Shown: positions 8,860-17,536, counted from the first letter of the stretch. The stretch: 64,000 nt of DNA from Polynucleobacter sp. AP-Elch-400A-B2 (GCF_018688355.1 NZ_CP061317.1:1-64000); one strand, 5' to 3'. A program made the numbers and translations. Notes: generated by a model not told the origin, from the sequence alone.

Positions 8860-9780
8860 ATGTTTGAACTTCTTGGAATTACCCCTCAAGGGCTGGTTGC
8901 TCAGCTCTTGGTGGGGCTTATCAATGGCTCTTTTTACGCCATTCTGAGTTTGGGTTTGGCCATTATTTTTGGCCTACTCAACATTATTAATTTTTCTCAT
9001 GGTGCCCAGTACACCATGGGTGCTTTCGTAGCGTGGATTGGTTTGACTCAAGTTGGTCAATGGTTTGGCTTTCCTGAGTTCTCAATTAATTATTGGTTTG
9101 CACTAATTTTGGTGCCCTTGGTTATGGGGGGATTCGGTTTGATTCTTGAGCGCACAATGCTCAAGCGTCTTTACCACCTTGACCATCTTTATGGCTTGTT
9201 ATTAACTTTTGGATTAGCTCTCATTATTGAGGGTATGTTCCGCCACTGGTATGGAATTTCTGGTGAGAGTTATCCGGCCCCCGAACTATTACAGGGCGCC
9301 ATTCCCTTGGAGTCGATTGGCATTATTTTGCCGAAATACCGGTTGTGGGTGGTGGTCGCTTCTTTGGTGGTTTGTTTCTCTACTTGGTATGTAATTGAGA
9401 GAACGAAGTTGGGTGCCTATCTTCGCGCTGGAACTGAAAATCCAAAACTTCTTCAGGCGTTTGGCATCAACGTTCCTTTGATGATTTCTTTGGCCTATGC
9501 CTACGGCGTTGGCCTGGCTGGCTTTGCTGGTGTTTTGGCTGCACCGATTTTTCAAGTCAACCCACTGATGGGCTCCAATTTAATTATTGTAGTTTTTGCA
9601 GTGGTGGTGATTGGCGGCATGGGCTCCATCATGGGCTCTATTTTGACTGGCCTTGCTTTGGGTTTGATCGAAGGCCTAACTAAAGTGTTTTATCCAGAAG
9701 CATCGGGTGTAGTAATTTTTGTGATCATGGCAATTGTGTTGCTCATTCGTCCTGCTGGACTTTTCGGCCGGGAGAAATAA
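8860..9780 (+). CDS. livH: Branched-chain amino acid type ABC transporter permease LivH-like
   Basis: An inner-membrane permease of 306 residues with about eight hydrophobic segments. LivH-type motifs are visible: GLINGSFYAILSLGLAIIFGLLNIINFSHGA at the N-terminus (shared by all LivH proteins), the coupling-loop region GAYLRAGTENPKLLQAFGINV, and GGMGSIMGSILTGLALGL near the C-terminus. It pairs with the LivM-like protein to form the channel. It starts 17 bases after the binding-protein gene, and its stop codon abuts the start of the next gene, so translation is coupled. Confidence 0.9.
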   Translation: MFELLGITPQGLVAQLLVGLINGSFYAILSLGLAIIFGLLNIINFSHGAQYTMGAFVAWIGLTQVGQWFGFPEFSINYWFALILVPLVMGGFGLILERTMLKRLYHLDHLYGLLLTFGLALIIEGMFRHWYGISGESYPAPELLQGAIPLESIGIILPKYRLWVVVASLVVCFSTWYVIERTKLGAYLRAGTENPKLLQAFGINVPLMISLAYAYGVGLAGFAGVLAAPIFQVNPLMGSNLIIVVFAVVVIGGMGSIMGSILTGLALGLIEGLTKVFYPEASGVVIFVIMAIVLLIRPAGLFGREK

Positions 9781-10710
9781 GTGAGCTCAAAAATAAAACT
9801 GCTTTACAGCATCCTCGTTCTAATCGCCTTGCTTTTGCCTCTTCAAGATTTTATCTATTTAGTGTTTGCAATGAAGGTGTTGTGCTTCGCGCTCTTCGCT
9901 TGCGCTTTTAATTTATTACTAGGCTTCACAGGACTTCTTTCTTTTGGGCATGCAGCATTCTTCGGTACCTCTGCTTACATCACTGCCCATCTTTGCAAAG
10001 AAGCCGGCCTATCCCCAGAATTAGGAATTGTGTTTGGCGTGCTTAGCTCGGGTATTTTGGGTTTCTTGATTGGCTCTTTAGCAATTCGTCGGCAAGGAAT
10101 TTATTTTGCGATGGTGACTTTGGCGCTTTCCCAAATGATTTACTTCTTGGCTGTGCAACTTCCATTTACTGGTGGTGAGGATGGCATTCAGGGTGTCCCA
10201 CGCGGCATGTTATTTGGCTTGATTGACTTAAAAGATGACGTCAGTATGTATTACTTTGTGCTGGCTATTTTCTTCCTAGGATTTGCGTTGATCGTTCGTA
10301 CGGTTCACTCCCCTTTCGGCCAGGTTTTAAAAGCCATTCGCGAAAATGAGCCTCGCGCAGTTTCTTTAGGCTATGACGTTGATCGTTTCAAACTCATTTC
10401 CTTTGTAATCTCAGCAGCGCTTGCAGGTCTTGCGGGCTCTTTGAAAACTTTAGTCTTTCAGTTAGCAACATTGACTGATGTGCATTGGCATATGTCGGGT
10501 GAAGTTGTTTTAATGACCCTGCTGGGCGGGATGGGAACTATCCTTGGTCCAGTGGTTGGTGCGGGGATCGTTGTCGGTTTGCAAAACTATCTAGCTAATA
10601 TTGGATCTTGGAGCACCATTGCAACCGGATTCATTTTTGTGATTTGTGTTTTGGCCTTCCGTCGGGGCGTTGTTGGTGAAATCACCCACTTTTTTAAGAA
10701 CAAGAGCTAA
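9781..10710 (+). CDS. livM: Branched-chain amino acid type ABC transporter permease LivM-like
   Basis: The second permease, 309 residues with about eight to nine membrane segments. Family marks include FALFACAFNLLLGFTGLLSFGHAAFFG near residues 37-60, the ATPase-contact loop VLKAIRENEPRAVSLGYDVDRFKL, and LLGGMGTILGPVVGAGIV. The start is GTG at 9781, directly after the livH stop at 9780, so it relies on translational coupling. It ends the five-gene transporter unit and is followed by two hairpins that are likely to stop transcription. Confidence 0.9.
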   Translation: MSSKIKLLYSILVLIALLLPLQDFIYLVFAMKVLCFALFACAFNLLLGFTGLLSFGHAAFFGTSAYITAHLCKEAGLSPELGIVFGVLSSGILGFLIGSLAIRRQGIYFAMVTLALSQMIYFLAVQLPFTGGEDGIQGVPRGMLFGLIDLKDDVSMYYFVLAIFFLGFALIVRTVHSPFGQVLKAIRENEPRAVSLGYDVDRFKLISFVISAALAGLAGSLKTLVFQLATLTDVHWHMSGEVVLMTLLGGMGTILGPVVGAGIVVGLQNYLANIGSWSTIATGFIFVICVLAFRRGVVGEITHFFKNKS

Positions 10711-10758
10711 ACCCGTTTTTGTCTAATGGGTTTTTAGTGCGGCGCTTCGGCGCCGTAC
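10709..10758 (+). terminator. Likely terminator hairpins after livM
   Basis: Two hairpins follow the livM stop. AAACCC (10709-10714) pairs with GGGTTT (10728-10733) and runs into TTTTT. Then a 9-bp GC-rich stem, 10737-10745 with 10750-10758, is closed by a UUCG tetraloop in the C(UUCG)G context known to be very stable. The second stem has no strong T-tract. Together they probably end the transporter transcript before mnmG. Confidence 0.6.
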
Positions 10759-10900
10759 TCATTTAAGACCCTCTGTCTTTCGCTCTAAGTTAGACGCTAC
10801 TTTGAGCGTTGTATATTTTGATTCCCTACTATAGAAATACCCAATTAAATCAATGGCTTACACAATAATGATTGTGCATGTTGTCATTTAGGTATGGATT

Positions 10901-10915
10901 TGTTTCACGTGAAAC
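10901..10915. promoter_or_regulatory. parS: parS site overlapping the mnmG promoter
   Basis: TGTTTCACGTGAAAC is an exact match to the first 15 bases of the widely conserved 16-base ParB-binding palindrome (consensus TGTTNCACGTGAAACA); the last base is C instead of A. It lies 40 bases upstream of mnmG and about 2.6 kb before parA-parB, the normal setting for chromosomal parS. It overlaps a possible -35 element. Confidence 0.9.
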
Positions 10916-10932
10916 CTACAAAATGCTATGAT
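10904..10932 (+). promoter_or_regulatory. Possible mnmG-rsmG-parAB promoter
   Basis: TTCACG (10904-10909) and TATGAT (10927-10932) are separated by 17 bases and match the sigma-70 hexamers at 4/6 and 5/6 positions. A start near 10938 would leave a short leader, with the ribosome site TAAGG at 10945-10949 ahead of the ATG at 10956. The -35 hexamer lies entirely within parS. The call is inferred from sequence only. Confidence 0.45.
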
Positions 10933-10955
10933 CATCGCCCTATCTAAGGCAAATC

Positions 10956-12881
10956 ATGCGTTATTCAAAGAACTTCGATGTCATAGTGGTTGGCGGTGGT
11001 CACGCCGGAACCGAGGCTGCCCTTGCGGCTGCACGCATGGGATGCGACACCCTTCTCGTAACTCATAGTATTGAGAGTTTGGGTGCCATGAGCTGCAACC
11101 CTTCAATCGGTGGAATTGGCAAAGGCCATTTAGTTAAAGAGATTGATGCTATGGGTGGCGCTATGGCAGCTGCTACCGATGAGGCAGGCATTCAGTTTCG
11201 GATATTGAACTCAAGCAAGGGGCCTGCCGTTCGCGCAACCCGTGCACAAGGTGACCGGGTTTTATATAAGGCTGCGATTCGTCGTCGTCTTGAAAATCAA
11301 GAAAACTTGACCCTTTTCCAAGCCGCCGTAGACGACCTTCTGGTTCAGGGTGATGAAGTTCAGGGCGTGGTTACGCAAATGGGACTGAAGTTTATGGCCA
11401 AGAAGGTGGTGCTAACTGCCGGCACATTCTTGGACGGAAAAATTCACGTTGGTTTAAATAACCATGCCGGGGGTCGAGCTGGCGATCCGGCCGCCGTTCC
11501 CCTGTCGGCTAGATTGAAAGAGTTGAAGCTTCCTCAGGGAAGGTTAAAGACCGGTACCCCGCCCCGGATTGATGGGCGCACTATTGATTTTTCGGTGATG
11601 CTGGAGCAGCCAGGGGATTTGGATCCGGTGCCAGTCTTCTCTTATTTGGGCCGGCCTGAGCAACATCCGAAGCAAGTACCGTGCTGGATTTCTCATACAA
11701 ATGAACAAACACACGACATTATTCGGGGTGGTTTAGACCGTTCCCCGATGTACACCGGCCTTATTGAGGGGGTTGGCCCGCGCTATTGCCCTTCTATTGA
11801 GGACAAGATTCATCGTTTCGCCTCTAGAAATAGCCACCAAATCTTTTTAGAGCCTGAGGGCCTAACAACAAATGAGTTTTACCCTAATGGTATTTCTACT
11901 AGCCTGCCCTTTGATGTTCAGTGGGATTTGGTGCGCAGTATTCGTGGTCTAGAGTCTGCGGTAATTGTGCGTCCTGGCTATGCTATTGAGTACGATTTCT
12001 TTGATCCGCGCCATTTGCGTCATAGCTTAGAGACCAAGGCAATTGCAGGCATGTACTTTGCTGGCCAGATTAATGGCACAACAGGCTATGAAGAAGCTGC
12101 TGCCCAAGGCATGCTTGCTGGTATTAACGCTGGTTTGGCGGCGCAAGGTAAAGAGCCTTGGTTGCCTAAGCGCAGTGAGTCCTATATTGGCGTCTTAGTT
12201 GACGATCTGATTACCTTGGGCGTCCAAGAGCCCTATCGTATGTTTACTAGCCGTGCGGAATACCGCCTTAGCCTACGTGAAGATAATGCGGATCTGCGCC
12301 TAACTAAGATTGGCCGTGAATTGGGTCTGGTCGATGATTACCGCTGGAATACGTTTTGCAGGAAACAAGAGGCTGTTTCACGTGAAACATCTCGCTTACA
12401 AGACATTTGGATTGGCCCAAAACATGGGTCAGCAAAGGCTGTCTCGGAGCTTTTGGGCCAAGATTTGTCCCATGAGTGTAGTTTGGCAGACCTTTTAAGG
12501 CGCCCCGGCATTACTTACGAGGCAGTTACCAGCCTGTCTGAGGGTCTTTGGTCGCCAGGAACGCTGGATGATGATTTAGGTTTAGCGCAGCAAATTAGTG
12601 ATCAGGTTGAAGTTTCGATTAAATATCAAGGTTATATAGAGAGGCAAGCTGTCGAGATTGCTCGGCAAGAGCATAACGAGACCTTTCCACTGCCAGAAAC
12701 TTTGGATTACACCCAAGTAGTCGGCCTATCTAAAGAGGTGCAGCAAAAACTCAATCTGCATAAGCCAGGTACCTTGGGTCAGGCTGGAAGGATATCTGGA
12801 GTTACGCCTGCGGCCCTTTCCCTGTTGTTGGTCCATCTTAAAAAAGGCTTAGGCCGCGCCCAAGAAGAAGTTCATGAGTAA
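10956..12881 (+). CDS. mnmG: tRNA uridine-5-carboxymethylaminomethyl(34) synthesis enzyme MnmG
   Basis: The FAD-dependent enzyme that, with MnmE, modifies the wobble uridine (U34) of several tRNAs in the cytoplasm. The 641-residue protein has the dinucleotide-binding motif GGGHAGTEAALAAARMG near the N-terminus, the family signatures MSCNPSIGGIGKGHLVKE and LKTGTPPRIDGRTIDFS, and the C-terminal helical domain for MnmE and tRNA binding. GQINGTTGYEEAAAQG is also present. ATG 10956 has TAAGG 6 bases upstream. It overlaps rsmG by 8 bases. A perfect parS lies inside the gene at 12374-12389, where it encodes A-V-S-R-E-T. Confidence 0.97.
   Translation: MRYSKNFDVIVVGGGHAGTEAALAAARMGCDTLLVTHSIESLGAMSCNPSIGGIGKGHLVKEIDAMGGAMAAATDEAGIQFRILNSSKGPAVRATRAQGDRVLYKAAIRRRLENQENLTLFQAAVDDLLVQGDEVQGVVTQMGLKFMAKKVVLTAGTFLDGKIHVGLNNHAGGRAGDPAAVPLSARLKELKLPQGRLKTGTPPRIDGRTIDFSVMLEQPGDLDPVPVFSYLGRPEQHPKQVPCWISHTNEQTHDIIRGGLDRSPMYTGLIEGVGPRYCPSIEDKIHRFASRNSHQIFLEPEGLTTNEFYPNGISTSLPFDVQWDLVRSIRGLESAVIVRPGYAIEYDFFDPRHLRHSLETKAIAGMYFAGQINGTTGYEEAAAQGMLAGINAGLAAQGKEPWLPKRSESYIGVLVDDLITLGVQEPYRMFTSRAEYRLSLREDNADLRLTKIGRELGLVDDYRWNTFCRKQEAVSRETSRLQDIWIGPKHGSAKAVSELLGQDLSHECSLADLLRRPGITYEAVTSLSEGLWSPGTLDDDLGLAQQISDQVEVSIKYQGYIERQAVEIARQEHNETFPLPETLDYTQVVGLSKEVQQKLNLHKPGTLGQAGRISGVTPAALSLLLVHLKKGLGRAQEEVHE
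12374..12389. promoter_or_regulatory. parS: parS site inside mnmG
   Basis: TGTTTCACGTGAAACA is a perfect 16-base palindrome matching the ParB-binding consensus. It is read in the mnmG frame as part of gct-gtt-tca-cgt-gaa-aca. It is about 1.46 kb from the upstream parS and 1.2 kb before parA. Two sites at this spacing fit known chromosomal centromere clusters near the origin. Confidence 0.93.
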
Positions 12882-13536
12882 TGATTTGGTCTCTTTGGGG
12901 ATTGAGAGTTTAGGCCTTAATCTGAGCCCTGCCAATATCTCGGATTTAGAGCTTTTCTTGCAGGAAATGGGCCGCTGGAACCTGGTCCATAATTTGACTG
13001 CAATTGAAGACGAGAAAGACTCAGTTAGATTGCATCTCATTGATTCTATGACAGTTTTACCAGTAATGCGCCGCTTTCTGGGCTTACCAAACCCCAAAAT
13101 TGCGGACCTTGGGTCGGGCGGCGGCTTACCTGCAATCCCAATCGCTATTTTGCAGCCGGAGTGGCATTTGACTTTGATTGAGGCTATTCGTAAAAAGACG
13201 GCTTTTTTGCAACATGTGCGCGGTAAGCTGGGTTTAAAGAATATCCAGGTTTTGAGCGAGCGTGTTGAAGCGGTGGCCAAATCACAGCCAGGGCAGTTTG
13301 ATGCGGTGATTTCTAGGGCATTTACTAATCTTGCCCATTTTTTAGAGCTGTCCTTGCCCCTGCTCACGCCCAATGGCCTCATATTTGCTATGAAGGCTAA
13401 GCGCGCAGATGAAGAGTTGCAGGACGTTTGTATGGACGACTGGCGACTGGTGGCCGATGAGCCCCTAGAGATTCCGAATTTGGCGGTGGAACGCCGACTT
13501 TTAGTTTTAACCCCTGTGAGAAAATTACCCCTTTAA
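12874..13536 (+). CDS. rsmG: 16S rRNA (guanine(527)-N(7))-methyltransferase RsmG
   Basis: Methylates N7 of G527 in 16S rRNA using S-adenosylmethionine. The 220-residue class I methyltransferase has the cofactor loop ADLGSGGGLPAIPIAI in the first half, the N-terminal WNLVHNLTAI motif typical of RsmG/GidB (usually WN..NLT), and SRAFTNLAHFLELSLPLL, where the usual family text is RAF..L. It overlaps mnmG by 8 bases and precedes parA by 24 bases, the mnmG-rsmG-parA-parB order common in bacteria. Loss of this enzyme gives low-level streptomycin resistance in other species. The reading frame is intact. Confidence 0.96.
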   Translation: MSNDLVSLGIESLGLNLSPANISDLELFLQEMGRWNLVHNLTAIEDEKDSVRLHLIDSMTVLPVMRRFLGLPNPKIADLGSGGGLPAIPIAILQPEWHLTLIEAIRKKTAFLQHVRGKLGLKNIQVLSERVEAVAKSQPGQFDAVISRAFTNLAHFLELSLPLLTPNGLIFAMKAKRADEELQDVCMDDWRLVADEPLEIPNLAVERRLLVLTPVRKLPL

Positions 13537-13560
13537 AGCACGACATTTTTAAGAAAAATT

Positions 13561-14331
13561 ATGGCCAAAATATTCTGTATTGCAAATCAAAAAGGCGGGG
13601 TTGGCAAAACCACTACCGCTGTTAATTTGGCCGCTGGTTTAGCTGGACACCAGCAACGTGTTTTATTGGTGGATTTGGATCCACAAGGTAATGCGACGAT
13701 GGGCTCAGGAATTGAAAAAGCAGATCTCAACAGCACTGTGTATCAAGTCTTGATTGGTCTTTCGACTGTAAAAGAATCTGCAGTGCCCTGCGAGAGTTCT
13801 GGCTACGATGTGTTGCCAGCAAATCGCGATTTGGCAGGAGCAGAAATTGAGTTGGTAGATTTAGATTCGCGTGAACAAAGATTGAAGGACGCACTTGCTC
13901 TAGTTGCGAATGACTATGACTTTATTTTGATTGACTGTCCCCCTGCACTATCTTTGTTGACGTTAAATGGATTGTGTGCAGCGAATGGCGTGATCGTACC
14001 AATGCAATGTGAATACTTTGCATTGGAAGGCCTATCGGATTTAGTGAACACGATTAAGCAAGTTCACGCAAACTTAAATCCTGACTTAGTGATCATCGGT
14101 TTGTTGCGCGTGATGTTTGATCCGCGCATGACTTTGCAACAACAAGTTTCTGATCAACTACTTGAGCACTTTGGCGATAAAGTATTTAAGAGCATCATTC
14201 CCCGCAACGTCCGCCTGGCTGAAGCCCCGTCCTATGGTCTTCCTGGGGTGGCGTTTGATAAGACATCGCGTGGCTCCAAAGCCTATTTAGAGTTTGGCGC
14301 TGAGATGATTGAGCGCATTAAGCAAATGTAA
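13561..14331 (+). CDS. parA: Chromosome partitioning ATPase ParA (Soj)
   Basis: A Walker-type ATPase that segregates the origin region by interacting with ParB-parS on the nucleoid. The 256-residue protein has the deviant Walker A KGGVGKTT (K11-T18), the DLDPQGNAT motif and Walker B DFILIDCPPALSLLTLN. It lacks the N-terminal helix-turn-helix of plasmid and type Ia ParA proteins, as expected for chromosomal ParA. It is 24 bases after rsmG and 23 bases before parB, with parS sites at 10901 and 12374. Confidence 0.96.
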   Translation: MAKIFCIANQKGGVGKTTTAVNLAAGLAGHQQRVLLVDLDPQGNATMGSGIEKADLNSTVYQVLIGLSTVKESAVPCESSGYDVLPANRDLAGAEIELVDLDSREQRLKDALALVANDYDFILIDCPPALSLLTLNGLCAANGVIVPMQCEYFALEGLSDLVNTIKQVHANLNPDLVIIGLLRVMFDPRMTLQQQVSDQLLEHFGDKVFKSIIPRNVRLAEAPSYGLPGVAFDKTSRGSKAYLEFGAEMIERIKQM

Positions 14332-14354
14332 AACCTAGGAACAACAAAAATATT

Positions 14355-15245
14355 ATGGTTGCAATCAAGAAAAAAGGTTTGGGTCGTGGCTTAGAGGCGC
14401 TTCTCGGCGATAAGGCGCAAAAAGAAACCACAGCTGAAATTAATCGTTTGCCATTAAGCGCGTTGCAGGCTGGCAAATATCAGCCACGTCAAAAAATGGA
14501 AGCGGGTGCATTGCAAGAGTTAGCCGAAAGTATTCGCGAGCAAGGTGTGATGCAGCCTTTGTTAGTGCGTTTGGTTGCCCCCGGTAAATACGAAATCATT
14601 GCCGGTGAACGTCGCTTTCGTGCGGCAACTTTGGCCGGATTAAAAGAGGTGCCTGTATTAGTTTCTGGAGCCAATGACCAAGCTGCTGCTGCAATGGCTT
14701 TAGTTGAGAATATGCAGCGTGAAGATCTGAATCCGCTGGAAGAGTCTCAGGGCCTTGCAAGGTTAATTGAGGAGTTTGGTTTTACGCATGAGCAAGCGGC
14801 AAAAGCGGTGGGTAAGTCACGTAGCGCTGTAAGCAATTTATTGCGTTTAAATCAATTGGCAAAACCAGTTCAGGCCATGCTCTTGGCGGGCGATATTGAT
14901 ATGGGTCACGCCCGAGCTTTATTGCCTTTGCCCGGGGCAAGCCAAGTCGCTTTGGCGCAAAGAATTGCTGCCCAAGGCCTATCCGTTCGTGAAGCCGAAA
15001 GAATGGCTACTGCCCTAGCGCTTGCTGGCGGTCAAATTGGTGACAGAAAAGCCAAAACTAAGGCGGAAGGCGGCGCACCAAGCCGCGATCCAGATATGCG
15101 TCGATTAACTCAAGAAATCGCTGATTTGATAGGCTTAAATACAGAATTTAAGTTTAAAGGCAATGGTGGCGAGCTCAGAATCCGTTTTAGCCAATTTGAT
15201 GAGCTAGATTCCCTGTTAAAAAAATTGGGTATTGGGACAGATTAA
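14355..15245 (+). CDS. parB: Chromosome partitioning protein ParB (Spo0J/Noc family)
   Basis: The CTP-dependent DNA clamp that loads at parS and spreads. Of 296 residues, the N-terminus has the ParA-contact motif KKGLGRGLEALLG. The ParB/Srx CTP-binding domain follows with QPRQ and the GERRFRAATLAG signature. Next comes the parS-binding helix-turn-helix (FTHEQAAKAVGKSRSAVSNLLRL) and the C-terminal dimer domain ending near residue 296. It is cotranscribed with parA. The two parS palindromes upstream are its expected targets. atpI starts 25 bases later with no terminator in between, so transcription may continue into the ATP synthase genes. Confidence 0.96.
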   Translation: MVAIKKKGLGRGLEALLGDKAQKETTAEINRLPLSALQAGKYQPRQKMEAGALQELAESIREQGVMQPLLVRLVAPGKYEIIAGERRFRAATLAGLKEVPVLVSGANDQAAAAMALVENMQREDLNPLEESQGLARLIEEFGFTHEQAAKAVGKSRSAVSNLLRLNQLAKPVQAMLLAGDIDMGHARALLPLPGASQVALAQRIAAQGLSVREAERMATALALAGGQIGDRKAKTKAEGGAPSRDPDMRRLTQEIADLIGLNTEFKFKGNGGELRIRFSQFDELDSLLKKLGIGTD

Positions 15246-15269
15246 AGCCCTTTTACTTCGCCTCGAGAA

Positions 15270-15767
15270 ATGAATTTTGTGAAAAAAGAACAGCTAACTC
15301 CAGGGTATCAATGGGATGAAATCGATAGTGACTCCTATAAAGCCCTGAGCAAAGAGGAAATGGATGTATTGCGTAAGGCAAAGCCGCAGAATTTTAGGTT
15401 AATGAATTCGTGGTGGATAGTTTTAAGTCAGGCAGGGCTAACCTTAGCGATTGCTACTGCCTGCTTTGTTTTTTCTGGCCAGGCTGACAAAAGCGTTTAT
15501 ACTTACTCGGCTTTAGTAGGCGGTTTGATTGGATTTTTACCCTCAGCATTATTTTTGGTGCGCTTAGAGGCAGCAAAGAAAAATGTAAAATCAAGCCCTG
15601 GCGGATATTTAGCGGCAGTGGTTTCTGGCGAATTTATAAAAATCGTAGCGACCGTTCTCCTCTTTATTGGCTTTGCCTTGAAGCAGCCTGATTTGAAATG
15701 GATTCCATTGCTTGTCACTTATTTGGCTACGCTCAAATGTTATTTGCTAGTGTGGTTTTGGAAGTAA
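15270..15767 (+). CDS. atpI: ATP synthase subunit I (AtpI-like)
   Basis: A small membrane protein at the head of the ATP synthase operon, thought from other species to help assemble the c-ring or supply Mg2+. It has 165 residues. The first 50 or so are charged and cytoplasmic, and four hydrophobic segments follow (about 50-70, 80-100, 115-135 and 140-160), including GGLIGFLPSALFLVRLEA. Position just before atpB and the membrane pattern support the call more than any fixed motif, since AtpI is poorly conserved. A longer N-terminus than in enterobacterial AtpI is typical of betaproteobacteria. Confidence 0.82.
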   Translation: MNFVKKEQLTPGYQWDEIDSDSYKALSKEEMDVLRKAKPQNFRLMNSWWIVLSQAGLTLAIATACFVFSGQADKSVYTYSALVGGLIGFLPSALFLVRLEAAKKNVKSSPGGYLAAVVSGEFIKIVATVLLFIGFALKQPDLKWIPLLVTYLATLKCYLLVWFWK

Positions 15768-15801
15768 CAGGTGGTAAATATATATAAGGACAAGTTTAGA
15801 G

Positions 15802-16692
15802 ATGTCTAGCGAAGTCAACGCAGCAGCAGGGGCGGCCCATCAAGTGGCCAGCGAACCGCTTACACCCACTGCTTATATTGCTGAGCACTTACAAAACCTC
15901 AATAATATTGGCGGGGCGCAAACCTCAGTTATTGATTTCAGCATCATTAATTTAGACACCATCTTTTGGGTCTCGGTAATGGGGTTGGTTACAGTTTTTC
16001 TGCTGTTGATTGCCGCGCGTAGGGCATCCCCAGGTGTTCCTGGCCGCTTTCAATGTTTGATCGAGATGCTGGTAGAGATGGTTGATAACCAGACCAAAAG
16101 CATTGTTCATGGGGATAGAAGCTTTATTGCTCCTCTGGCCCTGTTCGTTTTTTGTTGGATTATTCTTTTGAATACATTGGATTTGGTGCCGGTAGATTGG
16201 ATCTTCGGGGTTAACCAATTTATCGGTGGTTTCGGAGTTCATGTTCCTCATCACAAGATAGTCCCCACCACCGACTTAAATGCCACCTTCGGCCTATCTT
16301 TTTCAGTTCTCATGTTGGTGTTCTTTTACAGTTTCAAAGTCAAAGGCCTCGGAGGCTTTTTGCATGAGCTGGTTTCGGCGCCCTTTGGTGCAAAGTGGTA
16401 CTTGGCGCCTTTCAATCTGATTTTGAACATCATTGAATATATCGCTAAGGGCGTTTCCCTTGGCATGCGACTGTTCGGCAACATGTATGCGGGCGAACTA
16501 TTATTTTTGCTCATCGCCCTTTTGGGAAGCATGTGGACCTTTAACTTAGATTTGTACATGCTTGGCTTCGTCGGCAACGTGATTGCCGGCTCGGCTTGGG
16601 CAATCTTTCACATCTTGGTCATTTTGTTACAAGCATTTATTTTCATGATGTTGACCTTGGTTTACATTGGGCAAGCCCACAGTCACCATTAA
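15802..16692 (+). CDS. atpB: F0F1 ATP synthase subunit a
   Basis: The stator subunit that forms the proton half-channels of Fo. It has 296 residues with five to six membrane segments. The key arginine lies in SLGMRLFGNMYAGELL near residue 230, facing the c-ring, and the C-terminal FIFMMLTLVYIGQAHSHH matches the proteobacterial form (ending in HxH). ATG 15802 follows an AAGGA-type site. It starts 34 bases after atpI and 42 bases before atpE. Confidence 0.97.
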   Translation: MSSEVNAAAGAAHQVASEPLTPTAYIAEHLQNLNNIGGAQTSVIDFSIINLDTIFWVSVMGLVTVFLLLIAARRASPGVPGRFQCLIEMLVEMVDNQTKSIVHGDRSFIAPLALFVFCWIILLNTLDLVPVDWIFGVNQFIGGFGVHVPHHKIVPTTDLNATFGLSFSVLMLVFFYSFKVKGLGGFLHELVSAPFGAKWYLAPFNLILNIIEYIAKGVSLGMRLFGNMYAGELLFLLIALLGSMWTFNLDLYMLGFVGNVIAGSAWAIFHILVILLQAFIFMMLTLVYIGQAHSHH

Positions 16693-16734
16693 TTTTTTTA
16701 TTTTTAACCTCACTTTCAATACTTAGGAGTAAAC

Positions 16735-17001
16735 ATGCAAGCATTCTTAGCCAACATCCAAGGACTAACCGCTATCGGTATCGGCCTCATCATCGGCCTC
16801 GGCGCATTGGGAGCCTGTTTGGGCATTGGCCTAATGGGCGGTAAGTTCATTGAGGGCGCTGCCCGTCAGCCAGAATTGATCAATGAATTACAAACCAAGA
16901 TGTTCCTTTTGGCTGGTTTGATCGACGCTGCATTCTTGATCGGCGTTGGTGTTGCAATGTTGTTTGCTTTCGCAAACCCACTGCTCGCAGTTATTAAGTA
17001 A
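16735..17001 (+). CDS. atpE: F0F1 ATP synthase subunit c
   Basis: The proteolipid that forms the rotating ring. It has 88 residues in a hairpin of two membrane helices joined by the polar loop ARQPEL (R44, Q45, P46). The first helix has the glycine-rich run GLIIGLGALGACLGIGLMGG. The proton carrier in helix 2 is an aspartate, D64 in LAGLIDAAF. This is a proton rather than sodium type as far as I can tell, since the Na-binding Q/E-T/S pattern is not evident. ATG 16735 has a strong AGGAG (16724-16728). Confidence 0.97.
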   Translation: MQAFLANIQGLTAIGIGLIIGLGALGACLGIGLMGGKFIEGAARQPELINELQTKMFLLAGLIDAAFLIGVGVAMLFAFANPLLAVIK

Positions 17002-17064
17002 TTGTTTTGGCGTGGATGACCACCGGGTCATCCAACCGTTCTCAACAATACTGAAAGGAATATC

Positions 17065-17535
17065 GTGAATCTGAACGCGACCCTATTCGCGCAAATGATC
17101 GTTTTCTTCGTCTTATGGTGGGTTGTTGCACGCTTTGTGTGGCCACCGCTAGTTAAGGCGTTAGATGAGCGTTCAAGCAAAATTGCTGACGGCTTAGCTG
17201 CCGCCGAGCGCGGTAAAGAAGCACTCGCATTAGCAAGCAATGAAGCAGAGCAAGAATTAACTAAAGCACGCCAAGAAGGTGTGCAGCGTGTTGCAGAAGC
17301 AGAAAAACGTGCACAAATGTCCGCTGAAGAAATTCGCGCAAATGCACAAGCAGAAGCAGCTCGCATTATTTCTCAAGCAAAGCAAGACGCAGATCAACAA
17401 GTCACTCGTGCCCGCGAAGTATTGCGTGCGGAAGTCGCCGTATTGGCTGTTAAAGGCGCAGAGCAAATTTTGCGTCGTGAAGTGGATGCAAAAGTCCACG
17501 GCACATTGCTGGATCAACTAAAGGCAGAACTTTGA
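17065..17535 (+). CDS. atpF: F0F1 ATP synthase subunit b
   Basis: The peripheral stalk subunit that holds F1 still. It has 156 residues: one N-terminal membrane helix (about 5-27, with MNLNATLFAQMIVFFVLWWVV split by the membrane boundary) followed by a long charged coiled coil rich in Ala, Glu, Lys and Gln. It matches the 156-residue length of the E. coli protein. The start is GTG at 17065, supported by AAAGGAA just upstream. Its stop is 1 base before the atpH start, so the two are translationally coupled. Confidence 0.96.
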   Translation: MNLNATLFAQMIVFFVLWWVVARFVWPPLVKALDERSSKIADGLAAAERGKEALALASNEAEQELTKARQEGVQRVAEAEKRAQMSAEEIRANAQAEAARIISQAKQDADQQVTRAREVLRAEVAVLAVKGAEQILRREVDAKVHGTLLDQLKAEL

Positions 17536-17536
17536 T

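Noticed and set aside
12849..13382. Minus-strand open frame of 177 codons opposite rsmG
   Set aside because: RsmG motifs in the plus strand explain the conservation; the opposite frame has none.
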